64,000 bases of DNA from Pseudoclavibacter sp. 13-3 (GCF_021168475.1 NZ_JAJOZT010000003.1:124001-188000); one strand, 5' to 3'; positions 1-9,325 are shown, counted from the stretch's first letter. The notes: generated by a model not told the origin, from the sequence alone. Numbers and translations: made by a program.

Positions 1-38
1 TGCAGGCCGATCTCGCGCAGGCGCTCGACCAGATCTGA
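1..38 (+). CDS. C-terminal end of an unidentified protein (partial)
   Basis: The frame beginning at base 3 reads QADLAQALDQI and stops with TGA at 36-38. Only eleven codons are visible, so the product cannot be identified. The GC-rich third positions and the short gap before the next convergent gene fit a real 3' end, but this is weak evidence. Confidence 0.4.
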   Translation, partial: QADLAQALDQI

Positions 39-90
39 CCGTTCCGTCTCTGATCTCGCCTCGCCGCGACGACGGGTCGACGCACGCGCC

Positions 91-1104
91 CTACCGTCTC
101 GCCTCGGCTCGCTGCCGAACCCGCACATCGGGCAGCGCAGACAGCGCGATCGCGCCGAAGGTCAGCACGGCGCCGCCGATCGCGGCGAACGAGACGCCGG
201 CGGCCGAGGTGGGCCACAGCCAGTCGAGCAGCAGCGAGCCGACCAGTTGCCCGCCGATCGCCGCGATCGTGAACCGCAGCACGCCGATGCGGGGCACCAT
301 ATGGGCCCCGGTGAAGATGAAGATGATGCCCATGGCGCCGCCGAGGTACATCCACCACACAGCCGGCAGCTGCGGCACGACAGCAAGCCCGCGCGAGGTG
401 CGTTCGACGAGTGTGACGACCAGCAGCGCGATGCTGCCGGCGACAAAATTCATGTAGGTCGCGCTGAACGGAGCCTTCGTCGTCGAGGCGATGCGCCCGT
501 TCATGGCCTGTTGGAACCCGCTCAGAATGCCGGCGCTCAGCGGCAGCAGCGCCGTCAGCACCATCGTGCCGACGGCCAGACCCGCGGGGATGCTGCCCGA
601 CACCGACCACACCACCGCGACGATGGTGATCACCGCTGCGATGACGCGCATCGGAGTCAGCGGCTGCTTCCGGTCGGCCAGAAAGCCGAACCGGTCGACG
701 AGCAGTCCGCTGACGGTCTGCCCCGCGATCAGCGAGATCATGAACAGCGCCACGCCGAACACGCCCACACTGATGCTCTGCGCGATCACCAGCCACGCAC
801 CCAGCGCGCCGGCCACGATGAGCCAGGGCGGCATCCGCCGACTGCGGATCGCCACCCACAGCGCACCGAGCGCGCGCCGGTTGCCGGGCAGCACCAGCAG
901 CGCCGTCAGCAGCACGAATCCCGATCCGAAGCTCACGAACGCCGCGAAGGCCGGGTCACTGATCTCAGTGGCCAGGGCGCCGTTCATGCGCGACTGCACC
1001 GGCATGGTCAGCCCTGCGGCGACGGTGATCAGCGCGTCGAAGACCAGCCGCGCACGCGACGGTGCGGGGGGCGGGGTGGCAGATGGCGTGTCGGGGGATG
1101 CCAT
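91..1104 (-). CDS. DMT superfamily transporter, YdcZ (DUF606) type
   Basis: Integral membrane protein of 337 aa with about ten hydrophobic segments arranged as two homologous halves (roughly residues 25-165 and 180-325), the layout of fused YdcZ/DUF606 transporters of the drug/metabolite transporter superfamily. The first half has the characteristic MPVQSRMNGALA stretch. The start is supported by a GGAG Shine-Dalgarno 6 nt upstream. The substrate cannot be told from sequence. It lies 95 bp downstream of the MFS gene on the same strand and may be part of the same transcript. Confidence 0.85.
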   Translation of the reverse strand: MASPDTPSATPPPAPSRARLVFDALITVAAGLTMPVQSRMNGALATEISDPAFAAFVSFGSGFVLLTALLVLPGNRRALGALWVAIRSRRMPPWLIVAGALGAWLVIAQSISVGVFGVALFMISLIAGQTVSGLLVDRFGFLADRKQPLTPMRVIAAVITIVAVVWSVSGSIPAGLAVGTMVLTALLPLSAGILSGFQQAMNGRIASTTKAPFSATYMNFVAGSIALLVVTLVERTSRGLAVVPQLPAVWWMYLGGAMGIIFIFTGAHMVPRIGVLRFTIAAIGGQLVGSLLLDWLWPTSAAGVSFAAIGGAVLTFGAIALSALPDVRVRQRAEARR

Positions 1105-1199
1105 GGGAGCTCCAGTTCACTGCGTCGGGGCGCCGCGAGAAACGCTCGCATTCACCTGCCCGGTGGCACGTGGCCGCGGAGACGTGCGTACGGTCGTGG

Positions 1200-2612
1200 T
1201 CAGCGTGCGACGCGCACCCTGGTGAAGAGCACAAGCCCGACCAGCAGCACTGCCGCGATGCCCAAGATACCCCAGATCTGCGCGCCGAGCAGCGCGACGG
1301 ACACACTGAACGCCGCGGGTGCCAGAAAGCTCACCGCACGGCCCGTGGTGGCGTAGAGACCGAAGATCTCACCGTGGTGCCCGACGGGAGTGATCGAGGT
1401 GAGGAACGAGCGCGACGCCGACTGCACCGGCCCCACGAACACGCACATCAGCATGCCGAAGATCCAGAAGAACGCCTTGCCGCCGCCCGAGGTCAGCAGT
1501 GTCAGCAGCGCCGCGACGATCATGCCGATCAGCGAGATCGTGATCAGCACGCGGGGGCCGACGCGGTCCTCGATCATGCCGAGCAGCATCGTCGCGATGC
1601 CCGAGACCACGTTCGCGGCGATCGCGAAGACGATGACCTCGCTGCTCGAGAACCCGAAGGTGCCGGCCGCGAGCACGCCGCCGAAGGTGAAGACGCCGGC
1701 GAGGCCGTCACGGTATATCGCGCTGGCGATGAGAAAGACGAGGGTGCTGCGCGCACTGCGCCAGAGCCGAGCGATGGTGCGGCCGAGCTCGCGGTAGACC
1801 CCGAAGAACGACGTGCGCCGCGCTGCGGATGCACGGGCCGGCTCGGGCAGCCCGTCTCGCTGCAGCAGCGTGGGCAGTGCGAACACGGCGAACCACAGTG
1901 CGGCGAGCAGGGCGACGGCACGGTAGCGGGTGCCGTGCTCATCGCCGACGCCGAACCAGCCGACGGTCGGGTTGATGAACCCGACCAGCACGATGGCGAG
2001 CAGCACGATGCCGCCGATATAGCCCATGCCCCAGCCCATGCCCGACACGCGGCCGACGTCTTTGGGCGACGAGACGCCGGGCAGCAGCGCGTTGTACTCG
2101 GCGCTGGCCAGCTCGAAGAAGACGTTGCCGACGGCGATCAGCGCGATGCCGAAGAACAGCCAGTCGGGGTCGGGCTGCACGAACCACATGGCGATCATGC
2201 AGATCACGGTGCCGAAGGTCGTGATGCCGAGGTTTCTGCGCCGGTTGCCCGACTCGTCCGATCGGTGCCCGATCACCGGGGCGAGCAGGGCGACGACCAT
2301 CCCGGCCAGCGACAGGCCCAGACCGAGCCAGGACGAGTGCTGCGCCAGGATGGCCTCGACCTCGTCGATGGCGGGGCTCGAGGCGAGACCGGCGGCTTTG
2401 TCGGCGTTGCGCTGGTCGACGAGCGTGTGATCGCCGATGAAGGCGGCGCTGGTCAGCCAGACGGTGTAGACGAAGGTCGTGGTCACCGCGTTGAATGCGG
2501 CAGAGCCCCAATCCCACGATGCCCAGCGCAGAATGCGGCCTCGCGTCGGCGGGATCGTTGCGGTTGCGATGACGGCCGTGCTGCTGTCGGCGCGGTGCAG
2601 GTCGTTCGACAT
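1200..2612 (-). CDS. MFS transporter, UMF1/Atg22-like
   Basis: Membrane protein of 470 aa with about twelve TM segments. The cytoplasmic loop reading VSSPKDVGRVSGMGWGMGYI is typical of the UMF1 / Atg22-like branch of the major facilitator superfamily. The substrate is unknown; sugars or amino acids are possible. Its ATG overlaps the stop codon of the upstream glycosidase gene by one base (TGATG), so translation of the pair is probably coupled. That suggests the transporter handles a product or substrate of the GH30 enzyme, but this is inference from context only. Confidence 0.87.
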   Translation of the reverse strand: MSNDLHRADSSTAVIATATIPPTRGRILRWASWDWGSAAFNAVTTTFVYTVWLTSAAFIGDHTLVDQRNADKAAGLASSPAIDEVEAILAQHSSWLGLGLSLAGMVVALLAPVIGHRSDESGNRRRNLGITTFGTVICMIAMWFVQPDPDWLFFGIALIAVGNVFFELASAEYNALLPGVSSPKDVGRVSGMGWGMGYIGGIVLLAIVLVGFINPTVGWFGVGDEHGTRYRAVALLAALWFAVFALPTLLQRDGLPEPARASAARRTSFFGVYRELGRTIARLWRSARSTLVFLIASAIYRDGLAGVFTFGGVLAAGTFGFSSSEVIVFAIAANVVSGIATMLLGMIEDRVGPRVLITISLIGMIVAALLTLLTSGGGKAFFWIFGMLMCVFVGPVQSASRSFLTSITPVGHHGEIFGLYATTGRAVSFLAPAAFSVSVALLGAQIWGILGIAAVLLVGLVLFTRVRVAR

Positions 2613-4078
2613 CAGAGCAGACTATTCGGTGCAGATGAACGAGAGATGACCATGGTGACGATGTCGCCGGGATCGAGGGTGAGCTCGGCATGCCAGCCCT
2701 CGACGGCGATCGTGGTGGTGCGCCGTTCACGGGCGTCGCTGGCGACGATCAGCACGAGGGAGTCGTCCCGGTTCTGAAAGGCGGCGTTGAGCGTGTACCC
2801 GGTCTCATGCCCGGACGACGGCAGGTATCGGGCGCCCGGTCGCACAGCGCTGAGGTGGGCGAGGCTGTAGTAGCCCACGTTGCGCCGAACGGTCGTCGTG
2901 TCGGCGAACACATCGACCACGCCCTCCATCTGCGAGCCGCCTCGTCGGCCCGGAACCGAGCCCGGGCCCAGGAAGGGGCCGCCGTGGCCGTCGAGTGCGA
3001 GGTTCCAGTAGGTGATCGATTCGGCCCAGTTGCGGGTCGCGCCGAGCGCGATCATGCGCATGTGCCAGCGCAGGTCGTGCGCGATCGGCTGGGCGAGCAG
3101 CGTCTTGGGGTCGCGAAACGAGGTGATCTCGGTCAGGTGGGTGCTGCGCTGCGGGAACGCACGGTGCACGACGCTCTGCGCGTCGGGCTCACCCCTGTAG
3201 CCGTGCCAGGCCGTGCCGTCGAGATACTGCCCGGAGCCTGGGGCGCCGAGCAGTCGCAGCACCGCGGGCACGGCATTCCAATTGTGGTCGTGCGCGAGCA
3301 GCCGAGTGCGCACCGGCGAGGCGGCCAGGGCTGGCCCGAGGCGATCGGCGATGAGTCGGATCTGGTCGCGCACACTCATCGCCATGCCCGGATACCCCGG
3401 TGCGAGACCGGGCTCGTTCTGCAGGGTCAGCAGATCGATGGGATGCCCCAGCTCGGCCATGCGCTCGCAGTAGCGCACCAGATAGTTCGCATAGTCGCCG
3501 AAGTGGCGGCGAGCGAGCCGGCTGCGACGCCCGAGCCAGGTGAGCCAGGCACGCGGGGTGCGCCTGGTAGGCCCCGGGCCCAGACGGCCGAACATGGTGG
3601 GTCGTGTCTTCATCCATGGTGGCGCCGACCACGGTGAGGCGATCAGGTGCAGGTCGGGCTGGATGCAGCGGATCTCGTCGAGCAGCGGCACGATCCGACG
3701 TTCGTCGTGCCGCAGCGTGAAGGCGCCGGGGCGCGCCTCGTAGTTGTACGGACTGTTCGAGAAGTCACTCGCCCCGATGGTGAGCCGCAGCGTGGTGAGG
3801 CCCAGCGTGGCGAAGAGCTCGTGCAGCAGCGCGCTGCGCTCCGGTGCGGGCATGCCCGAGAGCACCTCGGCCGACGCGTCGGTCAGGGCGGCGCCGAATC
3901 CGAGGATGCGCTGGCGGGGTGAGCCGGTGTCGACGACGATCGCGTGGGCGGGATCGAACGCGCCACTCTGCCAGCGCAGGCCGGCGGCGAGACTGGCGGT
4001 GGCATCCGCATACAGGCGAGCGCTGTCACCGGAGGTCAGTCGCGCCGCGAGCAGCTCGGGCGGCTGGTCTGGGAGCAT
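2612..4078 (-). CDS. glycoside hydrolase family 30 (glucosylceramidase-like)
   Basis: A 488-aa TIM-barrel glycosidase with a beta-sandwich that wraps the N and C termini. It shows the GH30 landmarks: RILGFGAALTDASAE near the N terminus, the SPWSAPPWMKT strand, the acid/base Glu in LTLQNEPG (about residue 221) and the nucleophile Glu in HLTEITSF (about residue 317). No signal peptide is visible, so it probably acts in the cytoplasm on an imported oligosaccharide or glycoside. A TACGCT hexamer on this strand ends 7 nt before the ATG and no Shine-Dalgarno is visible, which fits a leaderless mRNA. It heads an apparent operon with the UMF1-type transporter. Substrate specificity within GH30 is not predictable here. 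Confidence 0.9.
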   Translation of the reverse strand: MLPDQPPELLAARLTSGDSARLYADATASLAAGLRWQSGAFDPAHAIVVDTGSPRQRILGFGAALTDASAEVLSGMPAPERSALLHELFATLGLTTLRLTIGASDFSNSPYNYEARPGAFTLRHDERRIVPLLDEIRCIQPDLHLIASPWSAPPWMKTRPTMFGRLGPGPTRRTPRAWLTWLGRRSRLARRHFGDYANYLVRYCERMAELGHPIDLLTLQNEPGLAPGYPGMAMSVRDQIRLIADRLGPALAASPVRTRLLAHDHNWNAVPAVLRLLGAPGSGQYLDGTAWHGYRGEPDAQSVVHRAFPQRSTHLTEITSFRDPKTLLAQPIAHDLRWHMRMIALGATRNWAESITYWNLALDGHGGPFLGPGSVPGRRGGSQMEGVVDVFADTTTVRRNVGYYSLAHLSAVRPGARYLPSSGHETGYTLNAAFQNRDDSLVLIVASDARERRTTTIAVEGWHAELTLDPGDIVTMVISRSSAPNSLL

Positions 4079-4085
4079 GCATCTC

Positions 4086-4095
4086 AGCGTAGTCT
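4086..4095. promoter_or_regulatory. overlapping divergent -10 elements (two leaderless promoters)
   Basis: TAGTCT at 4090-4095 on the plus strand is followed by 6 nt and a GTG start at 4102. TACGCT at 4091-4086 on the minus strand is followed by 7 nt and the ATG of the GH30 gene at 4078. The two hexamers share the TA at 4090-4091, and only 23 bp separate the two start codons. Two RNA polymerases could not occupy this site together, so the genes may be reciprocally expressed. Inferred from sequence, not measured. Confidence 0.6.
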
Positions 4096-4101
4096 GGGGG
4101 A

Positions 4102-5955
4102 GTGCTGAACATCGATCTTCACCCGGATCTCACGCTGGTCGTCTCGGAGGTTCGTGACGGCACCATGAAGGCCGCTGCCCCCGGTGCGAACGGCGACGAC
4201 GCCCAGACCTGGGCCGAGGCTCGCGGCAACCGGCGCACGCTGCTGCGTCAGGCCGGTCTCGACCCCGAGCGCACGGCCTGCGTGCGCATCTCTTACGATC
4301 GATCCGACTTCTGCGAGTACCGCGAGGTCGACGAACGAGACGCGACCCGCCGCGAGACGATCGCCGCTCGGTTCGCCGATGATGCGTCCACCCCCTGCGA
4401 CGCGCTCGCCACCGGGCTGCCGGGTGCCGCGCTGCTGCTGCCGGTCGCCGATTGTATGCCGGTCGTGGCATATGACCCGGAGCATCGCGTGGTCGCGCTG
4501 ACGCATCTCGGTCGTCACAGCGTCGAGCAGCTGGGCGGGCAGCGCACGGTCGAGTGGATGCAGCGGCGGTTCGGCAGCGACCCCGCTCAGCTGGTCGTGT
4601 GGCTGGGGCCGGCGCCGAACGGTCAGAGCTACCCGCTGCATGCGCTGGGCGATCGGTCGTTCGCCGAAGTGGTGCCGCAGCAGCTGCGCGATGCCGGCGT
4701 GAAGCGGCGCCACGTCGTCGAGAGCGGCATCGACACGGTGAGCGATGCACGGTTCTTCTCGCACAGCGAGTTTCTGGCCGGGCGACAGCCGGTCGACGGG
4801 CGCTACGCCGTGGCCGTCGCGATGCGCGGGCGGGGTGAGACCAGACACGATGCGTCTGGGGTCGCCGAGCCGGAGCGGGTCACCACGGTGATCGCCGACG
4901 GGCTCGTCGAGGCCGGTGCGATCGCGGCGGGGGAGTGCAAGGCCCTCAGCGGGCTCTCGGCCGACCCGGCGCATCCCGGGCTGCTCTATGCGGTGAACGA
5001 CGACTCGGTCGGGCTCACCCGTGTGTTCACGCTTGACGCGACCAAGACACCGGTCGAGGCCGTTGCTGCGCTGACCGTGACGCAGCTCGACGGATCGCCG
5101 GCGCATCTCGACGTCGAGGGCGTCTTCGCGCGGCCGCAGGGCGGGTTCTGGCTGGCCGACGAGGGCTCGACCGGGCCGGGCAACGCCGTGCACCGGGTCG
5201 ATGCCGAAGGGCGCATCCGCGCGACGGTGCGTCTGCCCGGGGCAATCTCGCGTCACCTGGGCAAATGGGGGTTCGAGGGGGTCACCGCGTTCACCGATCC
5301 GCGTGGTCAGGAGTGGCTGTTCGTCGTGATTCAGCGGCCGCTCTGGGCCGACCCGGCGGCGAGGCCCCGTGCGGCGGGCGTCGACGGCGCCGATGTGATT
5401 CGCATCGGCTGCCTGCGCGTGGATGCTGTGCTGGGTGGCGCGAGCGGCATGAGCGATGACGCTGGCACGAGTGATGAGAACGGCTCGGGCGGCGCTGCAT
5501 GGAGCTGGCACGGCTACGGCCTCGACCCGGCGTCGTCTCGCAGGGACGACTGGGTCGGCATCTCAGAGATCTCGGTTGCCGCGGTCACCGGTGAGGGCGG
5601 GTTCGCCGACGACCCCGGCTGCCGCGTCACACTGGTGCTCGCTGAACGCGACAAACAGGAAGGCGACCGCGCACGCACCAAGCGCATCTATGCGGTCGAT
5701 CTGGAGCATCCCGGGCAGGTGACGACCGACAGCGCCGGCAGCCTGCTGCCGATCACCGTGCCGGTGACGAAGAGACTCGTGGCCGACCTGCTGCCGTGGC
5801 TGCGCGAGCCGGGCGGGCAGGTGCAGGAGAAGCTTGAGGGTGTCACAGTCGATGCCCGCGGGCGGCTCTTCGCGCTGACCGACAACGCTGGTGACAGCCA
5901 TGCACCCTGTGCGACGGTGTTCGTCGATCTGGGCGTGTGCTTTGCATTGGGGTGA
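4102..5955 (+). CDS. fusion of YfiH/PgeF-type laccase domain with esterase-like phytase domain
   Basis: A 617-aa protein with two domains. Residues 1 to about 240 match the multicopper polyphenol oxidase / PgeF (YfiH) fold: the Cys of ADCMPVVAYD and the His of LTHLGRHS are at two of the three usual active-site positions. The third, normally the His of a QVHG motif, reads RISYD, so the His/Cys/His site is incomplete. Residues about 260-617 resemble the esterase-like activity of phytase (beta-propeller) family, with DVEGVFARPQGGFWLADEG and a closing KLEGVTVDARGRLFALTDN. No signal peptide is visible. The GTG start lies 6 nt after a TAGTCT hexamer. The frame is open throughout, so this is a real fusion, not two genes with a frameshift. 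Function of the combination is unknown. Confidence 0.8.
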   Translation: MLNIDLHPDLTLVVSEVRDGTMKAAAPGANGDDAQTWAEARGNRRTLLRQAGLDPERTACVRISYDRSDFCEYREVDERDATRRETIAARFADDASTPCDALATGLPGAALLLPVADCMPVVAYDPEHRVVALTHLGRHSVEQLGGQRTVEWMQRRFGSDPAQLVVWLGPAPNGQSYPLHALGDRSFAEVVPQQLRDAGVKRRHVVESGIDTVSDARFFSHSEFLAGRQPVDGRYAVAVAMRGRGETRHDASGVAEPERVTTVIADGLVEAGAIAAGECKALSGLSADPAHPGLLYAVNDDSVGLTRVFTLDATKTPVEAVAALTVTQLDGSPAHLDVEGVFARPQGGFWLADEGSTGPGNAVHRVDAEGRIRATVRLPGAISRHLGKWGFEGVTAFTDPRGQEWLFVVIQRPLWADPAARPRAAGVDGADVIRIGCLRVDAVLGGASGMSDDAGTSDENGSGGAAWSWHGYGLDPASSRRDDWVGISEISVAAVTGEGGFADDPGCRVTLVLAERDKQEGDRARTKRIYAVDLEHPGQVTTDSAGSLLPITVPVTKRLVADLLPWLREPGGQVQEKLEGVTVDARGRLFALTDNAGDSHAPCATVFVDLGVCFALG

Positions 5956-6162
5956 CAGGCCGGCCAGACTGGCAGACAGGACGTTGATGGGGCCTTTTGA
6001 CCAGGCTCCAATAGGGTCATGCCCGCCTGGCCGACCCCTTCGAGGCACCATGTCCCGGATCGACGAATCACGTTCAGGGCATCACGCCAGTCGGTGGAAG
6101 ACTCAGATCCGAAACACAGCACAACCAGTGTCAATGTCAGTGGGTGCTGTCAGACTCTGGCC
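5956..6162. other. intergenic region upstream of truncated HNH gene
   Basis: Frames across this stretch are open in places but show no recognisable domain. It probably contains decayed remains of the missing 5' part of the DUF222/HNH gene that follows. No convincing promoter or ribosome binding site was found. Confidence 0.35.
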
Positions 6163-7086
6163 ATGCACACGAGAAGCCCGATTCCCAGCGCAGCGGCACT
6201 TGCCGGTCTGGTCGAGTCGGCGTGCTCGGGGCAGCGCGAGCTGGCTCGCCGCCCGCCCGCTGACGACCGGCGAACGTTCTCACAGCTGCACGCCGATGTG
6301 GTGCGAGACCTGCTGGTGCATGGCACCTGTGGCGCCTCGACAGCCGAAGGCGGTTCCGTCGCTCTGGGCACTACTGGCCGGGATGCCGGCGGCGCGGGCC
6401 GAGACTCCGACAGTTCGGGCCGAGACTCTGGCCGAGCCCACCTGCCGCGACTGGGCGAGGGCGTGCACGCACAGGTGCAGGCGGTCGTTCCGGTTGACCT
6501 GCTGATCGACGAGATCGCCGGCCACCCCGTCATCAGCTCGGGCGCGACGGCTGAGCTGCGCGGCTACGGTGCGATCGACCCGGTGACCGCACTCGAACTC
6601 GCCGCTTCCGCAGATGGTCTGGGCCGCATCCTCACCGACCCGGCCACCGGGCAGGTGCTCGAAGTCGGGCGCAGCGTCTATCGGCCGCCGGCAGCGCTCG
6701 CGAGGTTCGTGCGCGAGCGTGACCAGACCTGCCGATTCCCCGGGTGTGCGGTGCCGGCGCAGAACTGCGAGATCGATCACACGATCGACTGGCAGTGGGG
6801 CGGGCCCACCGGCGCGAGCAATCCGGCGTGCCTGTGTCGACGGCATCATGTCATGAAGCATCATTCCGGCTGGCACGTGATGCACGTCAACGACGATGCC
6901 GACCTCCTGTGGACGAGTCCGACCGGCGCAGTCCACCAGAACTTCGCGCCATGTACCGGGCCCATCCGCCACGGGCCGGGCTTCGAGACGCCTCCTGACG
7001 ACATCGATGTCGAGAGTCTGGTCGATCCGGATCCGCCAGAACCACTGGAATCACCAGATCTGCTCGCCCTGCTCGATTCTCAGTGA
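6163..7086 (+). pseudogene. N-terminally truncated DUF222 / HNH endonuclease (13E12-repeat type)
   Basis: The C-terminal half of an actinobacterial DUF222-HNH protein. FSQLHADVVRDLLVHG and the TALELAASADGLGRILTDP region belong to the end of DUF222. They are followed by an intact HNH zinc-binding nuclease motif (CRFPGC, EIDHTIDWQWGG, NPACLCRRHHVMKHHSGW). Family members usually run about 400-550 aa, but only about 307 codons are open here and most of DUF222 is absent. The ATG at 6163 has no clear ribosome binding site. Its stop overlaps the 3' end of the convergent peptidase gene. These genes occur as dispersed multicopy families and often decay, so a fragment is the best reading. A short functional protein cannot be excluded. 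Confidence 0.7.
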
Positions 7087-9251
7087 GAGACGCGTGCAGC
7101 GAGGCCGCGACGTTTCAGCAGCGGCTCGATCGCGGCATCCGCACCACGGAACTCGACATAGGTCTTCTTGGTGTCCTGGCTGCCGCCGCGGGTGAGCAGC
7201 TCACGACGGTAGTGCTCGCCGGCCTCGCGGGACAGGCCGCCGTGCTCGGCGAACCACTGTTCGGTGTCGGCGTCGAGCACCTCGCTCCAGATGTATGAGT
7301 AGTACCCGGCCGAATAGCCGCCCGAGAAGATGTGCTGAAAGAAGCTCGTGCGGTAGCGCGGCAGCACGAGGTTCGAGGCCAGCCCCCGCTGCAGCAGGGC
7401 CTGCTGCTCGAAACGCGACACGACCTCGTCGTCGTCCGCCTCGGCTGCGGGCTCGACCAGCGCATCCGCCGCAGCCGCTGACAACGAGTGCCAGGCGAGA
7501 TCGATGACTGAGGCCTGCAGGTACTCTGTGGTCTCGTAGCCCTGATTGAACGTGCCGGCCGCCTTCAGCCGATCGATGAGCTGCTGCGGAATCACCTCGC
7601 CGGTGCGCACGTGCTTCGCATAGTGCGGCAGCACCGCCGGATGCAGTGCCCACGTCTCGTTGAACTGGCTCGGCAGCTCGACGAAGTCGCGCGGCACGTT
7701 GGTGCCCGAGAACTGCGGGTAGCGCACGTCGCTGAGCAGTCCGTGCAGCCCGTGGCCGAACTCGTGGAAGAGCGTGTGCACCTCGTCGAGCGACAGCAGC
7801 GTCGGCTCCCCCTCCGGCGGCTTCACCAGGTTGAGCACGTTCACCACGATCGCGCGCTCGTTCAGCAGCCGGGACTGGTCGACGAACGAGCTCATCCACG
7901 CGCCGCCGCGCTTGGTCGGGCGGGCGTAGAGATCGAGCAGGAAGAGACCGACGGCCTCGCGGCTCGGGGCTGCGGCGTCGGCTTCTGCAACAGGCGTGCG
8001 CGAGACCTCGAACACCCGAACCGCAGGGTGATAGCCGTGCAGGTCGGGCCGCTCTTCGAGATGCACGCCGTACAGCTGCTCGGCAGCGTAGAACACGCCG
8101 TCGCGCAGGACGCGCTCCACCTCGAAGTACTCGCTCAGCGCCTCGGCGTCGATGTCGAACTCGCGCTTGCGGCGCAGCTCGGTGTAGTACGGCCAGTCGT
8201 ATGGCTGGAGCGTGCAGCCTGTCGCCCCGTCGGCCTCGTCGGCGTCAGCTTCGTCGATCAGCTTCTGCAGCTCGCGCGCCTCGTCACGGGCGTTCGCCAT
8301 CGCGGCCGGAGCCAGTCGCTGCAGCAGGGTGTCTGCCGCCTCGAGGCTGCCCGCGGTCTCGTCGGCGAGCACGTACTCGGCATGATTCGCGTAGCCGAGC
8401 AGCTCGGCACGGTGCGCCCGAAGCTGAGCGATGCGCACCGCGATCGCCCGTGTGTCGTTGGGGCCGCCATGCGCGCCGCGTTCGAGCGAGGCTCGCAGAA
8501 TGCGCTCGCGGGTCGCCCTCACGGTGAGCTTCGACAGCCACGGGTGCCCGCTCGGCAGCACGAGGGCCACCATGTGCCTGCCGCGGTAGCCCGCCTCTTC
8601 GGCGGCGGCGGATGCTGCGGCCAACTCCGCCTCATTCAGCCCGTCGAGCTCGGCCGGGTCGTCGAACACCACCCCGAGCGCATTGGAGTCGTCCAGCAGC
8701 CTCGTGCCGAAACGGGTGCTCAGGGTCGAGAGCTCGGCGTTGATCTCGCGCAGGTGTTGCTGCGCCGCAGACTCCAGCCCCGCGCCCGCACGCACGAACC
8801 CGAGATGCGTCCGCTCGACCAGCCAGCGCGATTCGGCATCCAGCGTCAGCTCGTCGAGCTGCTCGTAGACCGCCTGCACCCGCTCGAAGAGCCGTGGGTT
8901 CAGCGAGATCGCATCGTAATGCTCACTGAGCACGCTCGACATGCGCTCCTCGAGATCGAGCAGCGCCGGGGTGCCGTCTGTGCTCGTCAGGTTGAAGAAC
9001 ACTGAGAGCACTCGATCGAGGGCGTGCCCGCTGCGCTCGAGCGCCACGATCGTGTTCTCGAACGTCGCGGCCTCGTCGCTGTCGATGATGTGCGCGATCT
9101 CTCGGTCGTGCTGCACGAGCGCATCGCTGATGGCCGGCTCGTAGTCGTCTTCGCCGATCGTGGCGAAGTCGGGCAGGCCGTAGGGCAGCCCGGTGTGCAG
9201 CAGTCGTTGTGAGAGCAGGTCAGACGAAGGATGCGATGCGCGCGAAGTCAT
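7080..9251 (-). CDS. dcp: peptidyl-dipeptidase Dcp (M3 family metallopeptidase)
   Basis: A 723-aa zinc metallopeptidase of the oligopeptidase A / Dcp family that releases dipeptides from the C terminus of short peptides in the cytoplasm. The active site HEFGH sits near residue 495 within LDEVHTLFHEFGHGLHG. The downstream FVELPSQFNE segment supplies the third zinc ligand and substrate-binding residues. Length is close to that of characterised Dcp enzymes. A TACGCT hexamer lies 6 nt before the ATG and there is no Shine-Dalgarno, so the mRNA is probably leaderless. The 3' end overlaps the convergent HNH fragment by a few bases. Confidence 0.93.
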   Translation of the reverse strand: MTSRASHPSSDLLSQRLLHTGLPYGLPDFATIGEDDYEPAISDALVQHDREIAHIIDSDEAATFENTIVALERSGHALDRVLSVFFNLTSTDGTPALLDLEERMSSVLSEHYDAISLNPRLFERVQAVYEQLDELTLDAESRWLVERTHLGFVRAGAGLESAAQQHLREINAELSTLSTRFGTRLLDDSNALGVVFDDPAELDGLNEAELAAASAAAEEAGYRGRHMVALVLPSGHPWLSKLTVRATRERILRASLERGAHGGPNDTRAIAVRIAQLRAHRAELLGYANHAEYVLADETAGSLEAADTLLQRLAPAAMANARDEARELQKLIDEADADEADGATGCTLQPYDWPYYTELRRKREFDIDAEALSEYFEVERVLRDGVFYAAEQLYGVHLEERPDLHGYHPAVRVFEVSRTPVAEADAAAPSREAVGLFLLDLYARPTKRGGAWMSSFVDQSRLLNERAIVVNVLNLVKPPEGEPTLLSLDEVHTLFHEFGHGLHGLLSDVRYPQFSGTNVPRDFVELPSQFNETWALHPAVLPHYAKHVRTGEVIPQQLIDRLKAAGTFNQGYETTEYLQASVIDLAWHSLSAAAADALVEPAAEADDDEVVSRFEQQALLQRGLASNLVLPRYRTSFFQHIFSGGYSAGYYSYIWSEVLDADTEQWFAEHGGLSREAGEHYRRELLTRGGSQDTKKTYVEFRGADAAIEPLLKRRGLAARVSH

Positions 9252-9266
9252 GCGGCCAGCGTACCG

Positions 9267-9297
9267 CGCCGGGCGGGGGAGACCCCCCTGCCCGGCG
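9267..9297 (-). terminator. GC-rich hairpin downstream of helicase gene
   Basis: CGCCGGGC at 9267-9274 pairs with GCCCGGCG at 9290-9297, extended inward by G and C runs around a short loop. It lies just past the helicase stop codon and before the start of dcp. There is no U tract, so termination efficiency is uncertain. It also overlaps the upstream region of the dcp promoter. Confidence 0.45.
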
Positions 9298-9325
9298 TCT
9301 GTCAGCTGTCATGAGCTCTGGTCGG

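Noticed and set aside
247-1356. Long plus-strand open frames opposite the two transporters (also 1062-2777)
   Set aside because: Arg/His/Asp/Gln-rich translations without domains, typical antisense shadows of GC-rich genes.
4084-5511. 475-codon minus-strand frame opposite the laccase-fusion gene
   Set aside because: Low-complexity Arg/Gly/Pro composition and exact antisense position to a protein with recognisable motifs.
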